In this document: positions 6,399-15,500 of the stretch, one piece after another | Numbering within the stretch: position 1 is the first letter of the stretch | How the letters are laid out: each line of letters begins with the position of its first letter | Source: DATAAM01 sp036260075 | Lineage (GTDB): Bacteria > Actinomycetota > Acidimicrobiia > Acidimicrobiales > JAHWLA01 | Direction of reading: 5' to 3' | NCBI GenBank assembly: GCA_036260075.1 | Contig: DATAAM010000033.1 | Location: forward strand, 1 to 17,136 | DNA length: 17,136 nt | Notes under the pieces: generated by a model | The model's input: only the letters and a program-made list of their open reading frames with translations | Told to the model about the DNA's origin: nothing | The model's database searches: none | Program-made: the position numbers and the translations under genes

Positions 6399-6950
6399 TA
6401 CGCGCTGGGCGATCGACTTCATCGTGGCCCGCTCGTGCATGGCCGTCTTCTGGATGAAGGAGAAGGCGTCCGATTCGGTCATGGCGTGGCGGTCCATGAG
6501 GAGGCCCTTGGCCCGGTCGACGATCTTGCGGATCTCGAGCTGCTCCTCGAGCGACTTGGTCTGCTTGTCGAGCTCCTTCAGTTCGGCGAAGCGGCCCAGG
6601 GCCACCTCGATGGCCGGGATCAGCTCGCTCTTCTGGAAGGGCTTGACGAGGTAGGCCAGCGCGCCCGCGTCGCGAGCCTCCTCGATGAGGTTGCGCTGGC
6701 TGAAGGCGGTGAGGATGAGGACGGCAGCCCGGCGCTCCCCGGCGATCTCTCGGGCCGCAGCCAAGCCGTCCATGCCCGGCATCTTGATGTCGAGGATGGC
6801 GAGGTCGGGGTCGTGCTCCCGAACGAGGACGACGGCTTCGTCGCCGCGCCCCGTCTCCCCCACGACCTCGTAGCCCTCCTCTTCGAGGATCTCCTTGAGG
6901 TCGAGGCGGATGATGGCCTCGTCTTCGGCGATGACGACCCGCACGGGCAC
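6375..6950 (-). CDS. pdtaR: PdtaR-like response regulator with RNA-binding ANTAR domain
   Basis: The 191-residue product has a receiver domain (about 3-120) with acidic pocket E9/D10/E11, phosphoacceptor D54 (LAILDIKMPGMDG), T81 and K103 (YLVKPF). A linker coiled coil and an ANTAR domain (about 127-190, RKIVDRAKGLLMDRHAMTESDAFSFIQ...) follow. It resembles Mycobacterium PdtaR closely over its length. ANTAR regulators bind paired RNA hairpins in nascent transcripts to prevent termination. The GTG at 6950 is preceded by AAGGAG (6964-6959) with an eight-base spacer; a longer in-frame opening to 7076 would run back into the upstream gene and is rejected. The partner kinase (PdtaS type) is not in this window. 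The upstream coiled-coil gene ends 25 bp before this start, so the two are probably one operon. Confidence 0.94.
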   Translation of the reverse strand: MPVRVVIAEDEAIIRLDLKEILEEEGYEVVGETGRGDEAVVLVREHDPDLAILDIKMPGMDGLAAAREIAGERRAAVLILTAFSQRNLIEEARDAGALAYLVKPFQKSELIPAIEVALGRFAELKELDKQTKSLEEQLEIRKIVDRAKGLLMDRHAMTESDAFSFIQKTAMHERATMKSIAQRVLDGDLQP

Positions 6951-6958
6951 CGGCGTGG

Positions 6959-6964
6959 CTCCTT
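6959..6964 (-). promoter_or_regulatory. Ribosome binding site of pdtaR
   Basis: AAGGAG on the minus strand lies eight bases before GTG at 6950. It fixes this start against the 42-codon-longer in-frame opening. Confidence 0.75.
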
Positions 6965-6975
6965 GGGGGTTGGGG

Positions 6976-7329
6976 TCAGCGGGACTCGATGACCAGACGG
7001 TCGAGCAGCTCGTCCTGGGCGCGCTCGAGCTCGGCGATGGCGGCGAGCACGGCGGCCCGGCTGCGCAGCATGGCATCGGCGTGCTTCTGCGCCTCGCGGT
7101 GCTCGCGGTCGGCGAGGGGGGTCTCCGACACGAGCGAGCGCAGGCGGGTCTCGTCGGCGGCCTCGGTGAAGACGGCCAGCTGCTCGTCGAGCACGGCCAG
7201 CTCCTCGCGGGCGCGGCGGAGGCGGTCGTGGACCTCGGTGAGGCGGCGCTCGATCAGGGACCGGGACATGGCGGCGTCAGTGTAGGCGGACGTGTCGAGG
7301 GCACCTCGGGAATAGAGCTTCTGTTTCAT
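6976..7329 (-). CDS. Small coiled-coil protein of unknown function
   Basis: I do not recognise this 117-residue protein. From about residue 22 it is almost entirely charged helix with heptad-like spacing (RLTEVHDRLRRAREELAVLDEQLAVF at the start and AAIAELERAQDELLDRLV at the end), with a break around SETPLADREH. No signal peptide or membrane helix is present, so it should be cytosolic and probably oligomeric. The ATG at 7329 has AGGTAGG shortly upstream and is preferred. An in-frame ATG at 7269 is preceded by TACACT and nine bases and could be an alternative leaderless start. It lies immediately upstream of pdtaR on the same strand, so a link with the ANTAR regulator is possible but only by neighbourhood. 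It diverges from the YceI-family gene across 43 bp in which I found no convincing promoter for either gene. Confidence 0.82.
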   Translation of the reverse strand: MKQKLYSRGALDTSAYTDAAMSRSLIERRLTEVHDRLRRAREELAVLDEQLAVFTEAADETRLRSLVSETPLADREHREAQKHADAMLRSRAAVLAAIAELERAQDELLDRLVIESR

Positions 7330-7372
7330 TAGTTCCTACCTCTCGATAACCACAACACAGAGGAGACGTGAC

Positions 7373-7945
7373 ATGGGCGTGGCACTGGGGACGAGGACCC
7401 TCGACGGCGTGCAGCTGCCCACCGCCGGGCGCTGGGAGATCGACCGCTCGCATTCGAGCGTGGAGTTCGTCGTGCGGCACCTGATGGTGTCGAAGGTGCG
7501 GGGCCGCTTCGGCGAGTTCTCCGGCTCGCTCCGGATCGGGGAGGTGCCGGAGCAGTCGTCGGTGGAGGTGGTGATCGACGCCGCCGGCATCGACACCGGC
7601 GACAGCAGCCGGGACGAACACCTGCGCTCGGCCGACTTCCTCGACGTGGCGACGCACCCCACGCTCACGTTTCGCAGCACGGCGGTGCGGGAGCGCGGTG
7701 GGCGTTGGCTGGTGGACGGCGAGCTGACCGTCCGCGGCGTCACTCGACCGGTGACGCTCGACGTGGAGCTCCTGGGCGTGGTGACGAGCCCGTGGGGCAA
7801 GCAGGTGGCCGGCTTCACGGCCACGGCCGACATCGACCGTGAGGACTTCGGGCTCACCTGGAACCAGGCACTCGAGACCGGCGGCGTGCTCGTCGGGCGC
7901 AAGGTGCGCATCGAGCTGTCGGTCGAGGCGATCCTCGCCGATTAA
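7373..7945 (+). CDS. YceI-family (lipocalin-like, isoprenoid-binding) protein
   Basis: The 190-residue protein shows the YceI beginning GRWEIDRSHSSVEFVVRHLMVSKVRGRF (about 20-47), then the middle TGDSSRDEHLRSADFLDVATHPTLTFRS and the end ATADIDREDFGLTWNQALETGGVLVG. YceI proteins form an extended lipocalin-like barrel that holds polyisoprenoid chains. Here there is no signal peptide, so the protein should remain in the cytoplasm, as is common for actinobacterial members. The ATG at 7373 has AGAGGAGA (7359-7366) with a six-base spacer. It stands alone in its transcription unit or leads into the EamA gene 40 bp downstream, which has its own -10-like sequence. A role in isoprenoid or quinone binding is inferred from the family only. 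Confidence 0.95.
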   Translation: MGVALGTRTLDGVQLPTAGRWEIDRSHSSVEFVVRHLMVSKVRGRFGEFSGSLRIGEVPEQSSVEVVIDAAGIDTGDSSRDEHLRSADFLDVATHPTLTFRSTAVRERGGRWLVDGELTVRGVTRPVTLDVELLGVVTSPWGKQVAGFTATADIDREDFGLTWNQALETGGVLVGRKVRIELSVEAILAD

Positions 7946-7973
7946 CTCGGGCGGCACGGCGGGAGCAGGCCGG

Positions 7974-7979
7974 TAGCGT
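7974..7979 (+). promoter_or_regulatory. Possible -10 element of the EamA-DUF3105 gene
   Basis: TAGCGT fits TANNNT and stands six bases before the GTG at 7986, which has no Shine-Dalgarno sequence. This is the same layout as at the DtxR-family and addB starts. No -35 element is evident. Confidence 0.4.
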
Positions 7980-7985
7980 CGAAAC

Positions 7986-9323
7986 GTGCGCCGCGTCCTG
8001 CTCCTCGCCTTCATCTGGGGCTGGTCGTTCCTGCTCATCAAGGTGGCCCTGCGCGGCATGCCGCCCGCAGGCATCGCCTTCACCCGCATCGTGCTCGGCG
8101 CCGTGGTGGTGGGCGCCATCGTGCGGGGCCGGCGGCTGCCGGTGCCCACCGACCGGCGCACGTGGCGACACTTCGCCGTCATGGGCCTGGCCTACTCCGC
8201 CCTTCCGTTCTCGCTGCTGGCGTGGGGCCAGCAGCACATCACCTCGGCGCTGGCGTCGGTGATGAACGCGGGCACGCCGCTGTTCGCCGCCATCGCCGCC
8301 GCCGTCGGCCTGCACGAGCGGCTGCGCCTCCCGCAGGTGGTGGGCCTGGTGCTCGGGTTCGTGGGGGTGGCGGTGGCGGCGGGCGTGGGCGGGGAGGACC
8401 TCGCCGCCTCGTCGCTGGCCGGCGCGGGCGGCGCCCTGGGGGCGGCCGCCTGCTACGGGTTCGGCTTCGCGTACGCGCAGCGCTACGTCGTGGGCATCCC
8501 CCCGCTGGTGGCGGTCTTCGGGCAGCTGGTGACGGGCTCGGTCCTCGTGGCACCGGCGGCGGCCGCCGCCGTGGCGGGCGAAGGCGTCGACCTCGACGGG
8601 CGCGTGCTGCTCAGCGTGGCGCTGCTCGGCGCCTTCGGGACCGGCGTGGCCTACGTCCTCAACTACCAGTCGATCGCCGCCGTGGGACCCACGCGGGCCT
8701 CGCTGGTCACCTACCTCGTGCCGGTGGTGGCCATCACCGTGGGGGTGGTGTTCCTGGACGAGCCGTTCCGCCTCCGACTCCTGGTGGGGGCCGGCTTGGT
8801 GGTGCTGGGGATCGCGCTGCTCCAGGAGCGGCTCAGCCGCTTCCGCCGCATCCCCATGGCGACAGCCGCGGTGGTGCTCATGCTGCTGCTCGTCGGCTGC
8901 CGTGGCGGCGCCGGGCCGGGCGGGGCGACGGCCTGCGGCGCGGCGGTGCGCGAGCCACTCGACCCGGCCGCCACCCGCCATGTGCTCCCGGGCGCGCCGG
9001 AACCGACCTACGCCACCGACCCGCCCACCTCCGGCCCCCACCAGGCCGGGCCCTCGCCCACGGGCGTGGTGGACGAACCCCTCCCCCGCCCCGTGCAGGT
9101 GGCCGTGCTGGAGCAGGGCGGCGTGGTGGTGCAGTACCGGGAGGCAGGTGATCGCGCCGCGCTGGCGCCCCTCGGCGGCGAGCGGGTGGTGGTGGCGCCC
9201 AACCCCGCCCTGCCCGTGCGGGTGGTGGCCACCGCCTGGCGGCAGAAGCTGGCGTGCACCAGCCTCGACGTGGACACGCTGCGGGCGTTCATCGCCGCTC
9301 CCCGGTCGTCACCAGGGCACTGA
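7986..9323 (+). CDS. EamA/DMT-family transporter fused to an extracytoplasmic DUF3105 domain
   Basis: Residues 1-285 hold ten hydrophobic helices in two EamA halves (opening LLLAFIWGWSFLLIKVAL, second half from about 145, with PTRASLVTYLVPVVAITVGVVFLDEP near the end), the fold of drug/metabolite exporters. The frame then continues without a stop through RFRRIP-MATAAVVLMLLLVGCRGG (286-308), which looks exactly like a lipoprotein signal peptide (LVGC, Cys305). It ends in a DUF3105 domain (about 335-445: PPTSGPH, LEQGGVVVQY, VATAWRQ, LRAFIAA). EamA proteins have cytosolic ends, so an eleventh helix would place DUF3105 outside, its usual location. The HxxEHG-like motif usual in DUF3105 reads AVLEQG here. 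Internal ATG 8856 could start a separate lipoprotein but has no ribosome-binding site. The last 35 bp overlap the convergent addA gene. Confidence 0.9.
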   Translation: MRRVLLLAFIWGWSFLLIKVALRGMPPAGIAFTRIVLGAVVVGAIVRGRRLPVPTDRRTWRHFAVMGLAYSALPFSLLAWGQQHITSALASVMNAGTPLFAAIAAAVGLHERLRLPQVVGLVLGFVGVAVAAGVGGEDLAASSLAGAGGALGAAACYGFGFAYAQRYVVGIPPLVAVFGQLVTGSVLVAPAAAAAVAGEGVDLDGRVLLSVALLGAFGTGVAYVLNYQSIAAVGPTRASLVTYLVPVVAITVGVVFLDEPFRLRLLVGAGLVVLGIALLQERLSRFRRIPMATAAVVLMLLLVGCRGGAGPGGATACGAAVREPLDPAATRHVLPGAPEPTYATDPPTSGPHQAGPSPTGVVDEPLPRPVQVAVLEQGGVVVQYREAGDRAALAPLGGERVVVAPNPALPVRVVATAWRQKLACTSLDVDTLRAFIAAPRSSPGH

Positions 9324-12300
9324 TCTCGGCCCGCGCGCCGTCGAGGTCGGGCACCCGCCGCTGCTGGGGCTCCCCCGTGCCGGTGAAGACCAGCTCGCAG
9401 CGCGCCACCGGCCTGCCCAGCGCCCGCTCCACGGCCAGCGCGTAGGCGGCCGCCTGGGGTCGGTAGCGCACCACGGCGGCGTCGACGTCGGCGGCGCTGC
9501 GCACCGAGTCGGTCTTCCAGTCGACCACCACCAAGCCGTCGTCGCCCTCGTAGAGCAGGTCGACGAAGCCCTCGACCACCGTGCCGTCGATGTCGGCGGC
9601 CACGTAGACCTCCCGCCACGACCGGGAGGCCGCCGCCTCCCGGGCGGCCTGCGACCGCAGGGCGGTGCGCACGGCGTGGGCCACGTCGGGCGCCCGCCCG
9701 GGGATGCCCTCGGCCGCCGCCTGGGCCCGAGCCGCCCCGTCGACGCCGTCGCCCGTGACCAAGTCGACCGTCTGCAGCACGGCGTGCACCGCCCGGCCGA
9801 AGGCGGTGCCCACCCGGCCTCGCTGCCACGGGGGGGCGTCGGCCTCGGGCTCGTCCTTCTCCGGCTCCTCGTCGGCGGCCTCCGCCCCGGCCAGGCGACG
9901 GGCCGCCTCGGTGGCGGCCAGCGAGGGGAAGCGACCGCGGGCCGCCACCGCCTCGTCGCGCGCCCGCTCCCAGCGCTGCACGATGTCGGCGGGGGGCGGC
10001 GCGGGCGTGAGTGCCAGCGGTTGCTCGCCGGAGGGGTCGGGCGGTGCGAGGGACACGAGCCGGGTGGCCAGGTGGTCGGCGTCGGCCGCGTGCGCCCACA
10101 GGTCGGCGGCCGCGCACGTGGTGCCCTGTCGGTGGTGGAGGCTGACGACCAAGTGGTCGCGCGCCCGGGTGGCCGCCACGTACAGGAGGCGGGTGGCCTC
10201 CAGCGCCTCCAGCGCGTCCTCGTGGGCCGCCACCTCGGCCAGGTCGCCCACCGCCCAGCCCGCCCCCGCCCGGCCCACCCGCACCACCGGCCGGCCGTCG
10301 TCGCCCCACAGCAGCTGCGCCCCTGGCGTGGGGCCGTCACCGCCGTGCAGGCCCGCCAGCACCACGATGCCGAACTCCAGGCCCTTGGCGGCATGCACGG
10401 TCATGACCCGAACGGCGTCGTCGTCGGGCTCGGCCACCACGGTCTCCACCAAGGCGGCGTGCTCGTCGGCCTGGCGGTCGGCCCAGGTGACGAAGCCCCG
10501 CAGGGTGGCGCCCCCGCCCTCGACGTAGGCGCGTGCCTGGTCGACGACGAAGCGGAGCCGCTGCCAGGTCTCGCGCCGCCGCCGGTGCGCGAACGCCAGC
10601 TCCAGGAGGCGCCGGTCGCGCACGACCTCCGCCACGAGGGCGTCGACCGAGAGCCACCACCGTCGCTCCCACCACCCGCGCAGGGCCGCCATGGCGGCGA
10701 GCACCGGGTGGTCGACCGGGAGGCCGTCGGCCGCCGGTCGACGAATGTCCCACCGACCACCGGCCAGGCGGAAGGCAAGGAGGTCGTCGTCGGCGCAGCC
10801 CAAGGCGGGCGTGCGCAGGGCGGCCAGCAGGGCGACCTGGTCGGTGGGGTCGTCGACCGCCCGCAGGACGGCCAGGAGCTCCCGCACCTCGTCGGTGGAC
10901 CACACCAGCGACCGGCTCTCGATGCGGAAGGGGATGCCCGCGGCGTCGAGCGCCCGCTCCAGCGCGGGGAGGGCGGTGCGGGTGGGCAGCAGGACCGCAA
11001 TGTCGGCGTACCGCGCCGGGCGATCGCCCACCACCCAGCCCTCGTGCCGAGCACGGGCGAGGACGGCGGCCACCTCCGACGCCTCCAGCTCGCGCACGGC
11101 CTCGGCGTCGGCCGCCTCCGACGGGGCACCGAGCAGCGCCACGCCCGGGCCGCTCGGCGCCGCCGGGCGGGAGGCAGCCAGCGGCACGTAGGCGGGCTGG
11201 CCGGCGGCGGCCCCCTCCCCGATCAGGCGGCCGAAGACGTGGTTGACCCAAGCCAGCACCGGCGCCGTGGACCGGAAGTTCTGCGACAGCCGCACGAGCC
11301 CGCCGTCGGCCTCGGCCGCCTGCTGCACCTGCTGGTACAGGAGGATGTCGGCCCGACGGAAGCGGTAGATCGACTGCTTGGGGTCGCCGACGAAGAAGAG
11401 GCGGCCCGGTTCGAGCGGCGCCTCGTGCCACGGAGGCAGGTCGGCGCCCTCGTCGCCGGCGGCGGCCAGCGCCACGGCGATCTCGACCTGGAGAGGGTCG
11501 GTGTCCTGGAACTCGTCGACCAGCAGGTGGTCGAGCTCGGCCCGCACCGCCCGCCGCACGTCGGGGCGCGCTCGCAGCACGTCGCGGGCGAGGACGAGGA
11601 GGTCGTGGAACTCCACCCGGCCGTCGCGCCGACGGGCGGCAGCGGCTTCGAGCGTGAAGCGTCGGAGCCGTTCGAGCAGGGGCGGCAGCACCTCGGCCTG
11701 CACCCGGCGGACGACGGCGGCGCGAGCGTCCTCGGCCGCCGCGCAGCGGGCTCGCACGTCGTCGACGTCGAGCCAGTTGGGGGCCCGTCCCAGCCGGGGG
11801 GCGACCAGCCGCACCGGGTCGCCCAGCACGGCGAGCACCTCCAGCTCGTCGCCCGTGGCCGCCATGCGGGCGAGGAGGTCGCGGTACGGCAGCACGGTGC
11901 CCTCGAGATGCCCCAGCAGGCGGTCGTCGGCGTCGGTGCACCCGGGGGCGGCGCCCACCGCGGCGTCGAGGGCCGCCAGCACCGGGGCCACGTCGACGGG
12001 CGTCCGCACCGCCACCGCCGGCCACGAGATCCCGTCGAGGCGGTCCCACTGCCGGTGGAGCTCCCACGCCAAGGCCCGCAGGTGCGCAGGGGTGAGGCCG
12101 AGCGCGAACGCAGGGCCGACCACCGGCTCGGCCGACGGATCGGCGAGCAGGTCGTCGAGGGCCGCCGCCCAGCGCTCGGCGAAGGCCACCCCTGCCTCGG
12201 TGTCGCCCAGCACCTCGAACCCGGGGGGCAGCCCGGCGGGCAGCGGATGGGCGGCCAGGATGCGCTGGGCGAACGCGTGCAGGGTCTGGATGGGAGCCTC

Positions 12301-12585
12301 GTCGATCTCCTCGACGGCAGCCCGGCACCGCTCGTCGCCCGCGGCGGCGGCCCGTTCGAGCGCCTGGCGGATGCGGTCGCGCAGCTCGGCCGCTGCCTTC
12401 TCCGTGAAGGTGATGGCGGCGATGCGGGCAAGCGAGCGGCCGCGCTCGCGCACCAGCGCCACCACGCGCTGGACCAGCTCGGCCGTCTTGCCCGTGCCCG
12501 CGCCGGCCTCCACGAACAGCGTGTCGTCGAGCCGCGTGCGGACGGCGACCCGGGCGTCGGCGTCGGCGAAGCCGTCGAGCGTCAC
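9289..12585 (-). CDS. addA: AddA-like UvrD-family helicase with C-terminal RecB-type nuclease
   Basis: The 1098-residue protein carries all superfamily 1 motifs: Walker A EAGAGTGKT (26-34), Ia AITFTEKAAAELRDRI, II LLVDEFQDTDP (354-363), III FFVGDPKQSIYRFR, IV LSQNFRST, V VMTVHAAKGLEFGIVVL and VI RLLYVAATRARDHLVVS. The C-terminal PD-(D/E)XK nuclease has H934, D1009 (EGFVDLL) and D1022/K1024 (VVDWKTD). Together with the preceding gene it should process double-strand DNA ends for RecA-dependent repair. The GTG at 12585 overlaps the addB stop (GTGA) and has GGGAGGT five bases upstream. The much longer in-frame opening to 16317 is antisense-free only by high GC and is rejected. RecB or AdnB would be alternative names; the AddA label rests on pairing with a motor-dead nuclease partner. 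Confidence 0.92.
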   Translation of the reverse strand: MTLDGFADADARVAVRTRLDDTLFVEAGAGTGKTAELVQRVVALVRERGRSLARIAAITFTEKAAAELRDRIRQALERAAAAGDERCRAAVEEIDEAPIQTLHAFAQRILAAHPLPAGLPPGFEVLGDTEAGVAFAERWAAALDDLLADPSAEPVVGPAFALGLTPAHLRALAWELHRQWDRLDGISWPAVAVRTPVDVAPVLAALDAAVGAAPGCTDADDRLLGHLEGTVLPYRDLLARMAATGDELEVLAVLGDPVRLVAPRLGRAPNWLDVDDVRARCAAAEDARAAVVRRVQAEVLPPLLERLRRFTLEAAAARRRDGRVEFHDLLVLARDVLRARPDVRRAVRAELDHLLVDEFQDTDPLQVEIAVALAAAGDEGADLPPWHEAPLEPGRLFFVGDPKQSIYRFRRADILLYQQVQQAAEADGGLVRLSQNFRSTAPVLAWVNHVFGRLIGEGAAAGQPAYVPLAASRPAAPSGPGVALLGAPSEAADAEAVRELEASEVAAVLARARHEGWVVGDRPARYADIAVLLPTRTALPALERALDAAGIPFRIESRSLVWSTDEVRELLAVLRAVDDPTDQVALLAALRTPALGCADDDLLAFRLAGGRWDIRRPAADGLPVDHPVLAAMAALRGWWERRWWLSVDALVAEVVRDRRLLELAFAHRRRRETWQRLRFVVDQARAYVEGGGATLRGFVTWADRQADEHAALVETVVAEPDDDAVRVMTVHAAKGLEFGIVVLAGLHGGDGPTPGAQLLWGDDGRPVVRVGRAGAGWAVGDLAEVAAHEDALEALEATRLLYVAATRARDHLVVSLHHRQGTTCAAADLWAHAADADHLATRLVSLAPPDPSGEQPLALTPAPPPADIVQRWERARDEAVAARGRFPSLAATEAARRLAGAEAADEEPEKDEPEADAPPWQRGRVGTAFGRAVHAVLQTVDLVTGDGVDGAARAQAAAEGIPGRAPDVAHAVRTALRSQAAREAAASRSWREVYVAADIDGTVVEGFVDLLYEGDDGLVVVDWKTDSVRSAADVDAAVVRYRPQAAAYALAVERALGRPVARCELVFTGTGEPQQRRVPDLDGARAEISALVTTGERR

Positions 12586-15500
12586 TCGGCACCTCCCAGG
12601 CGGCGGTACGGCTCGGAGGCGGCGTCGGCCAGCGCCCGGTCCCACGCCTGCCGGCGGTCGCGAGGGCACACGCTGTCGTACGGGCAGATGGCGCAGTGGG
12701 CGTGGCGCCGACGCCCGTCGTCCTTGCCCGGGTTGGCCGGGAACACGCCCGCCTCCACGCCGTCGGCCACGGCGTCGAGCACGGCGAGGAACCGGGCGTT
12801 GGTCTGCTCGTCGAGCGTGACCGGGAACCGCCGGTAGTCGGCCCGTTCGCTCACGAACCAGTAGGCCGCCTCGGTGGGCACGTCGCCGAAGCGCGCCCGT
12901 GCGGCCAGGGCGTACAGCGGCAGCTGGAGGGAGCGGCCCGCCTGCACCGGGTCGTCGGCGAGCGTTGTGTAGCGCTGGGGGGAGCCGGTCTTGTAGTCGA
13001 GGACGACGAGCCGGCTGCCGTCGGGGGCGGCGTCGACCCGGTCGACCTTCCCGCGGAAGAGCAGCTTGCGCCCCGCCGGGGTGACGACCTCCACCGCGGG
13101 CTGCTCGCCCTCGTGGGCCAGGCCGAACCCGAGCTCGCCCGCCACCGGCACCACCCCGTGGCGGGCCCGGGCTCGCTCGTCGTGGTCGAGGAAGCCCAGC
13201 ACGTCGCGGCGCAGCCGACGCCGCTGGATGCGCCAGAGCAGGGGACGGCCGGTGATGCCCCGGCGCTCGGCGTCGGCGAACTCCTCGTCGAGGATGGCGG
13301 CCAGCAGGTCGCGCTCGGCGGCGGACCACGGCTGCTCCGGCGAGGAGCGGGCGGGCGCCTCGGCCAGGAAGCGCTCGAGGGCGGCGTGCACGAGGGTGCC
13401 CGCTTCGAGCGGGGGCAGCTGGAGCTCGTCTTCGGGGACGGGCGTCTCGGCCACCTCGAGCAGGCGCTCGAAGAAGAATCGGCGGGGACAGGTGGCCCAC
13501 CACTGGAGCCCGGTGGCCGACTGCACGCGGTCGAACGGGCGGGCCTCGGCGGCCAAGGGGCCGACGAGGCCGGTCCAGCGCGAGAGGCCTCCGGTGCGCC
13601 GGGCCCGACGCGCCTCGAGGCCTCGTTGCAGGGCCGGCTCCCGCCGCACGAGCGGGTGGTCGTGCAGCCGGCCGCCCGCGCCGGCCCACGACCACAGGCT
13701 CGCCAGGCGCAGCTCCTGGGCGGAGGCGGCGTGTTCTTCCGGTGGCGGCTCGGCGGGCAGGGCGGCGAACGACGGGACTCGACGCAACCAGGGCGCGGGC
13801 GGGTGCGAGAGGAGGTCGTCGGCGTAGAGCGTGCGGCCCGCCAGGTGCGACGCCGTCTCCAGCAGCCACGCCGAGGGCAGCCGCTCGCGCCTGCCCCGGT
13901 CGTCGGCCCGGGCCAAGGAGAGCACCCGCTCGTGCCGGGCGGCCGCCAGCGCCCAGAGGTAGTCGCGTCGCTGCTCGGCCAAGCGGGTGCGCGCCGTGGG
14001 CAGCGCGCCGCCTGCCGCCTCGCGTGCCCGGTCGTCGAGGAGGCCGTCGGGCCGTCGTCGCTCGGGGAAGGCGCCGTCGCCCATGCCCAGCACGAACAGG
14101 ACGTCGAGGTCTTGGCCGACGACGTCGTCGACGCGGCCGACGAAGACACCGTCGCCGAAGCGCCCTTGTCGGCCGAACGGGACCCGCAGCTGCTCCTCCA
14201 GGACCCAGGCGAAGGAGGCGCCGTCGGGTTCGGGCGACACGTCGTCGAGCTCGGCCATGCCGTCGAGGGCGGCCTCCACCGCCCGGGCCGCCTCCAGCTC
14301 GTCGTCGGGCCACCGGGCCCGGCGCCCCTCGCCGCCGAGGTAGCGGTGCAACATCGAGCGCGCCCACGCGACGTGGGCGGCCCACGAGGCGCGACCGGGC
14401 GGAGACGCGTTGCCCACCAGCTCGCCCACGAAGGCGGCCAGCCGGTCGACGTGGTCGAGCTCCGTGCGCAGGCCCTCGGTGCCGGCGTCGTCGTCGCCCT
14501 CGGCCACCCGCCGTTCCAAGCGACGGGCCACCGCCCGGCGATAGCGGCCCAGCCGGTCGCGCCACTGTCCCTCGCCCGCCACCACGTGCGCCGCCCGAGC
14601 GATCGACTCCCAGCGCAGGGAGGGCACCGGATCGCCACCGGGGGACTCGAGCACCGGCGAGCACGTGAGCCAGTCGAGCACCGCCGTGCGGGCGAAGCGC
14701 TCGGCGGGCAGCCGCAGCAGGCCGAGCAGGAGGCGGCCCGCTGCCGTCTGCGCCAGCGTGCGGGTGGCCGACCCCCGGTACGGCAGGCGGGCGGCACCGA
14801 GGTGCTCGTGGAGCAGGAGCCGGTAGGGCCGGGGCGACCGGTACACGACGGCTATCCGGTGCAACGGGGTGCCCGCGTGCAGGCGGGCGGCGATCTCCCG
14901 CACGACGGCCCGGACCTCCACATCGGGGTCGGGCGCCACCAGGACGGCGGTGCCCCGCGGCGGCGCGACGGCCACCGGTGGCGGCGCGGCCGGGACGAGT
15001 CGGGCGGTCGCCTCGTGGCCGAGCCCGTCGGCCACGTGCCCGGCGAGCACGGTGAGGGAGCCCGCCTCGGCCAGCGCGTCGAGCAGCGCCGCCTCCCCGG
15101 CGTGCACCTGCCTCGGCAGGAAGAGGACGACGTGGCCGATGTCGCCGCCCACCATGCCCTCGGCCCGCACGGCGCGGGCGGCCGCCGCGCACAGGTCGTG
15201 CTCGTCGTAGAAGTGGCCGGTGAGGGCGTGGGCCCGCCGGGCCAGGCGCACCAGGTGGGCGGTGTGGGAGTCGACCGCGGCCAGCGCGGCCACGGCCGCG
15301 GGCCCCGCCCGCCGAAGCTCGGCTGCCACCCGCTCGACCGAGCGCACGGTGGCCGGGTGGGCGGCCACGTCGCCGAAGGGGCCGGGATCGTCGAGCAGCG
15401 CCCGCCGGGCGGCCTCGGCCCGTCGGGCCCGGGTGAGCGGCCGGCGGCCCGCGGCGGCCAACGCGGGGGCGCCCAGCAGCTCCGCCACCCGGGCGAGGAC

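Noticed and set aside
6951..7076. Upstream extension of pdtaR by 42 codons
   Set aside because: The extension reads back into the coiled-coil gene and has no receiver homology; AAGGAG before GTG 6950 fixes the start.
8902..12837. 1311-codon open frame on the plus strand opposite addA
   Set aside because: Antisense shadow of a gene with complete helicase motifs; the composition is typical of a wrong frame and no domains are seen.
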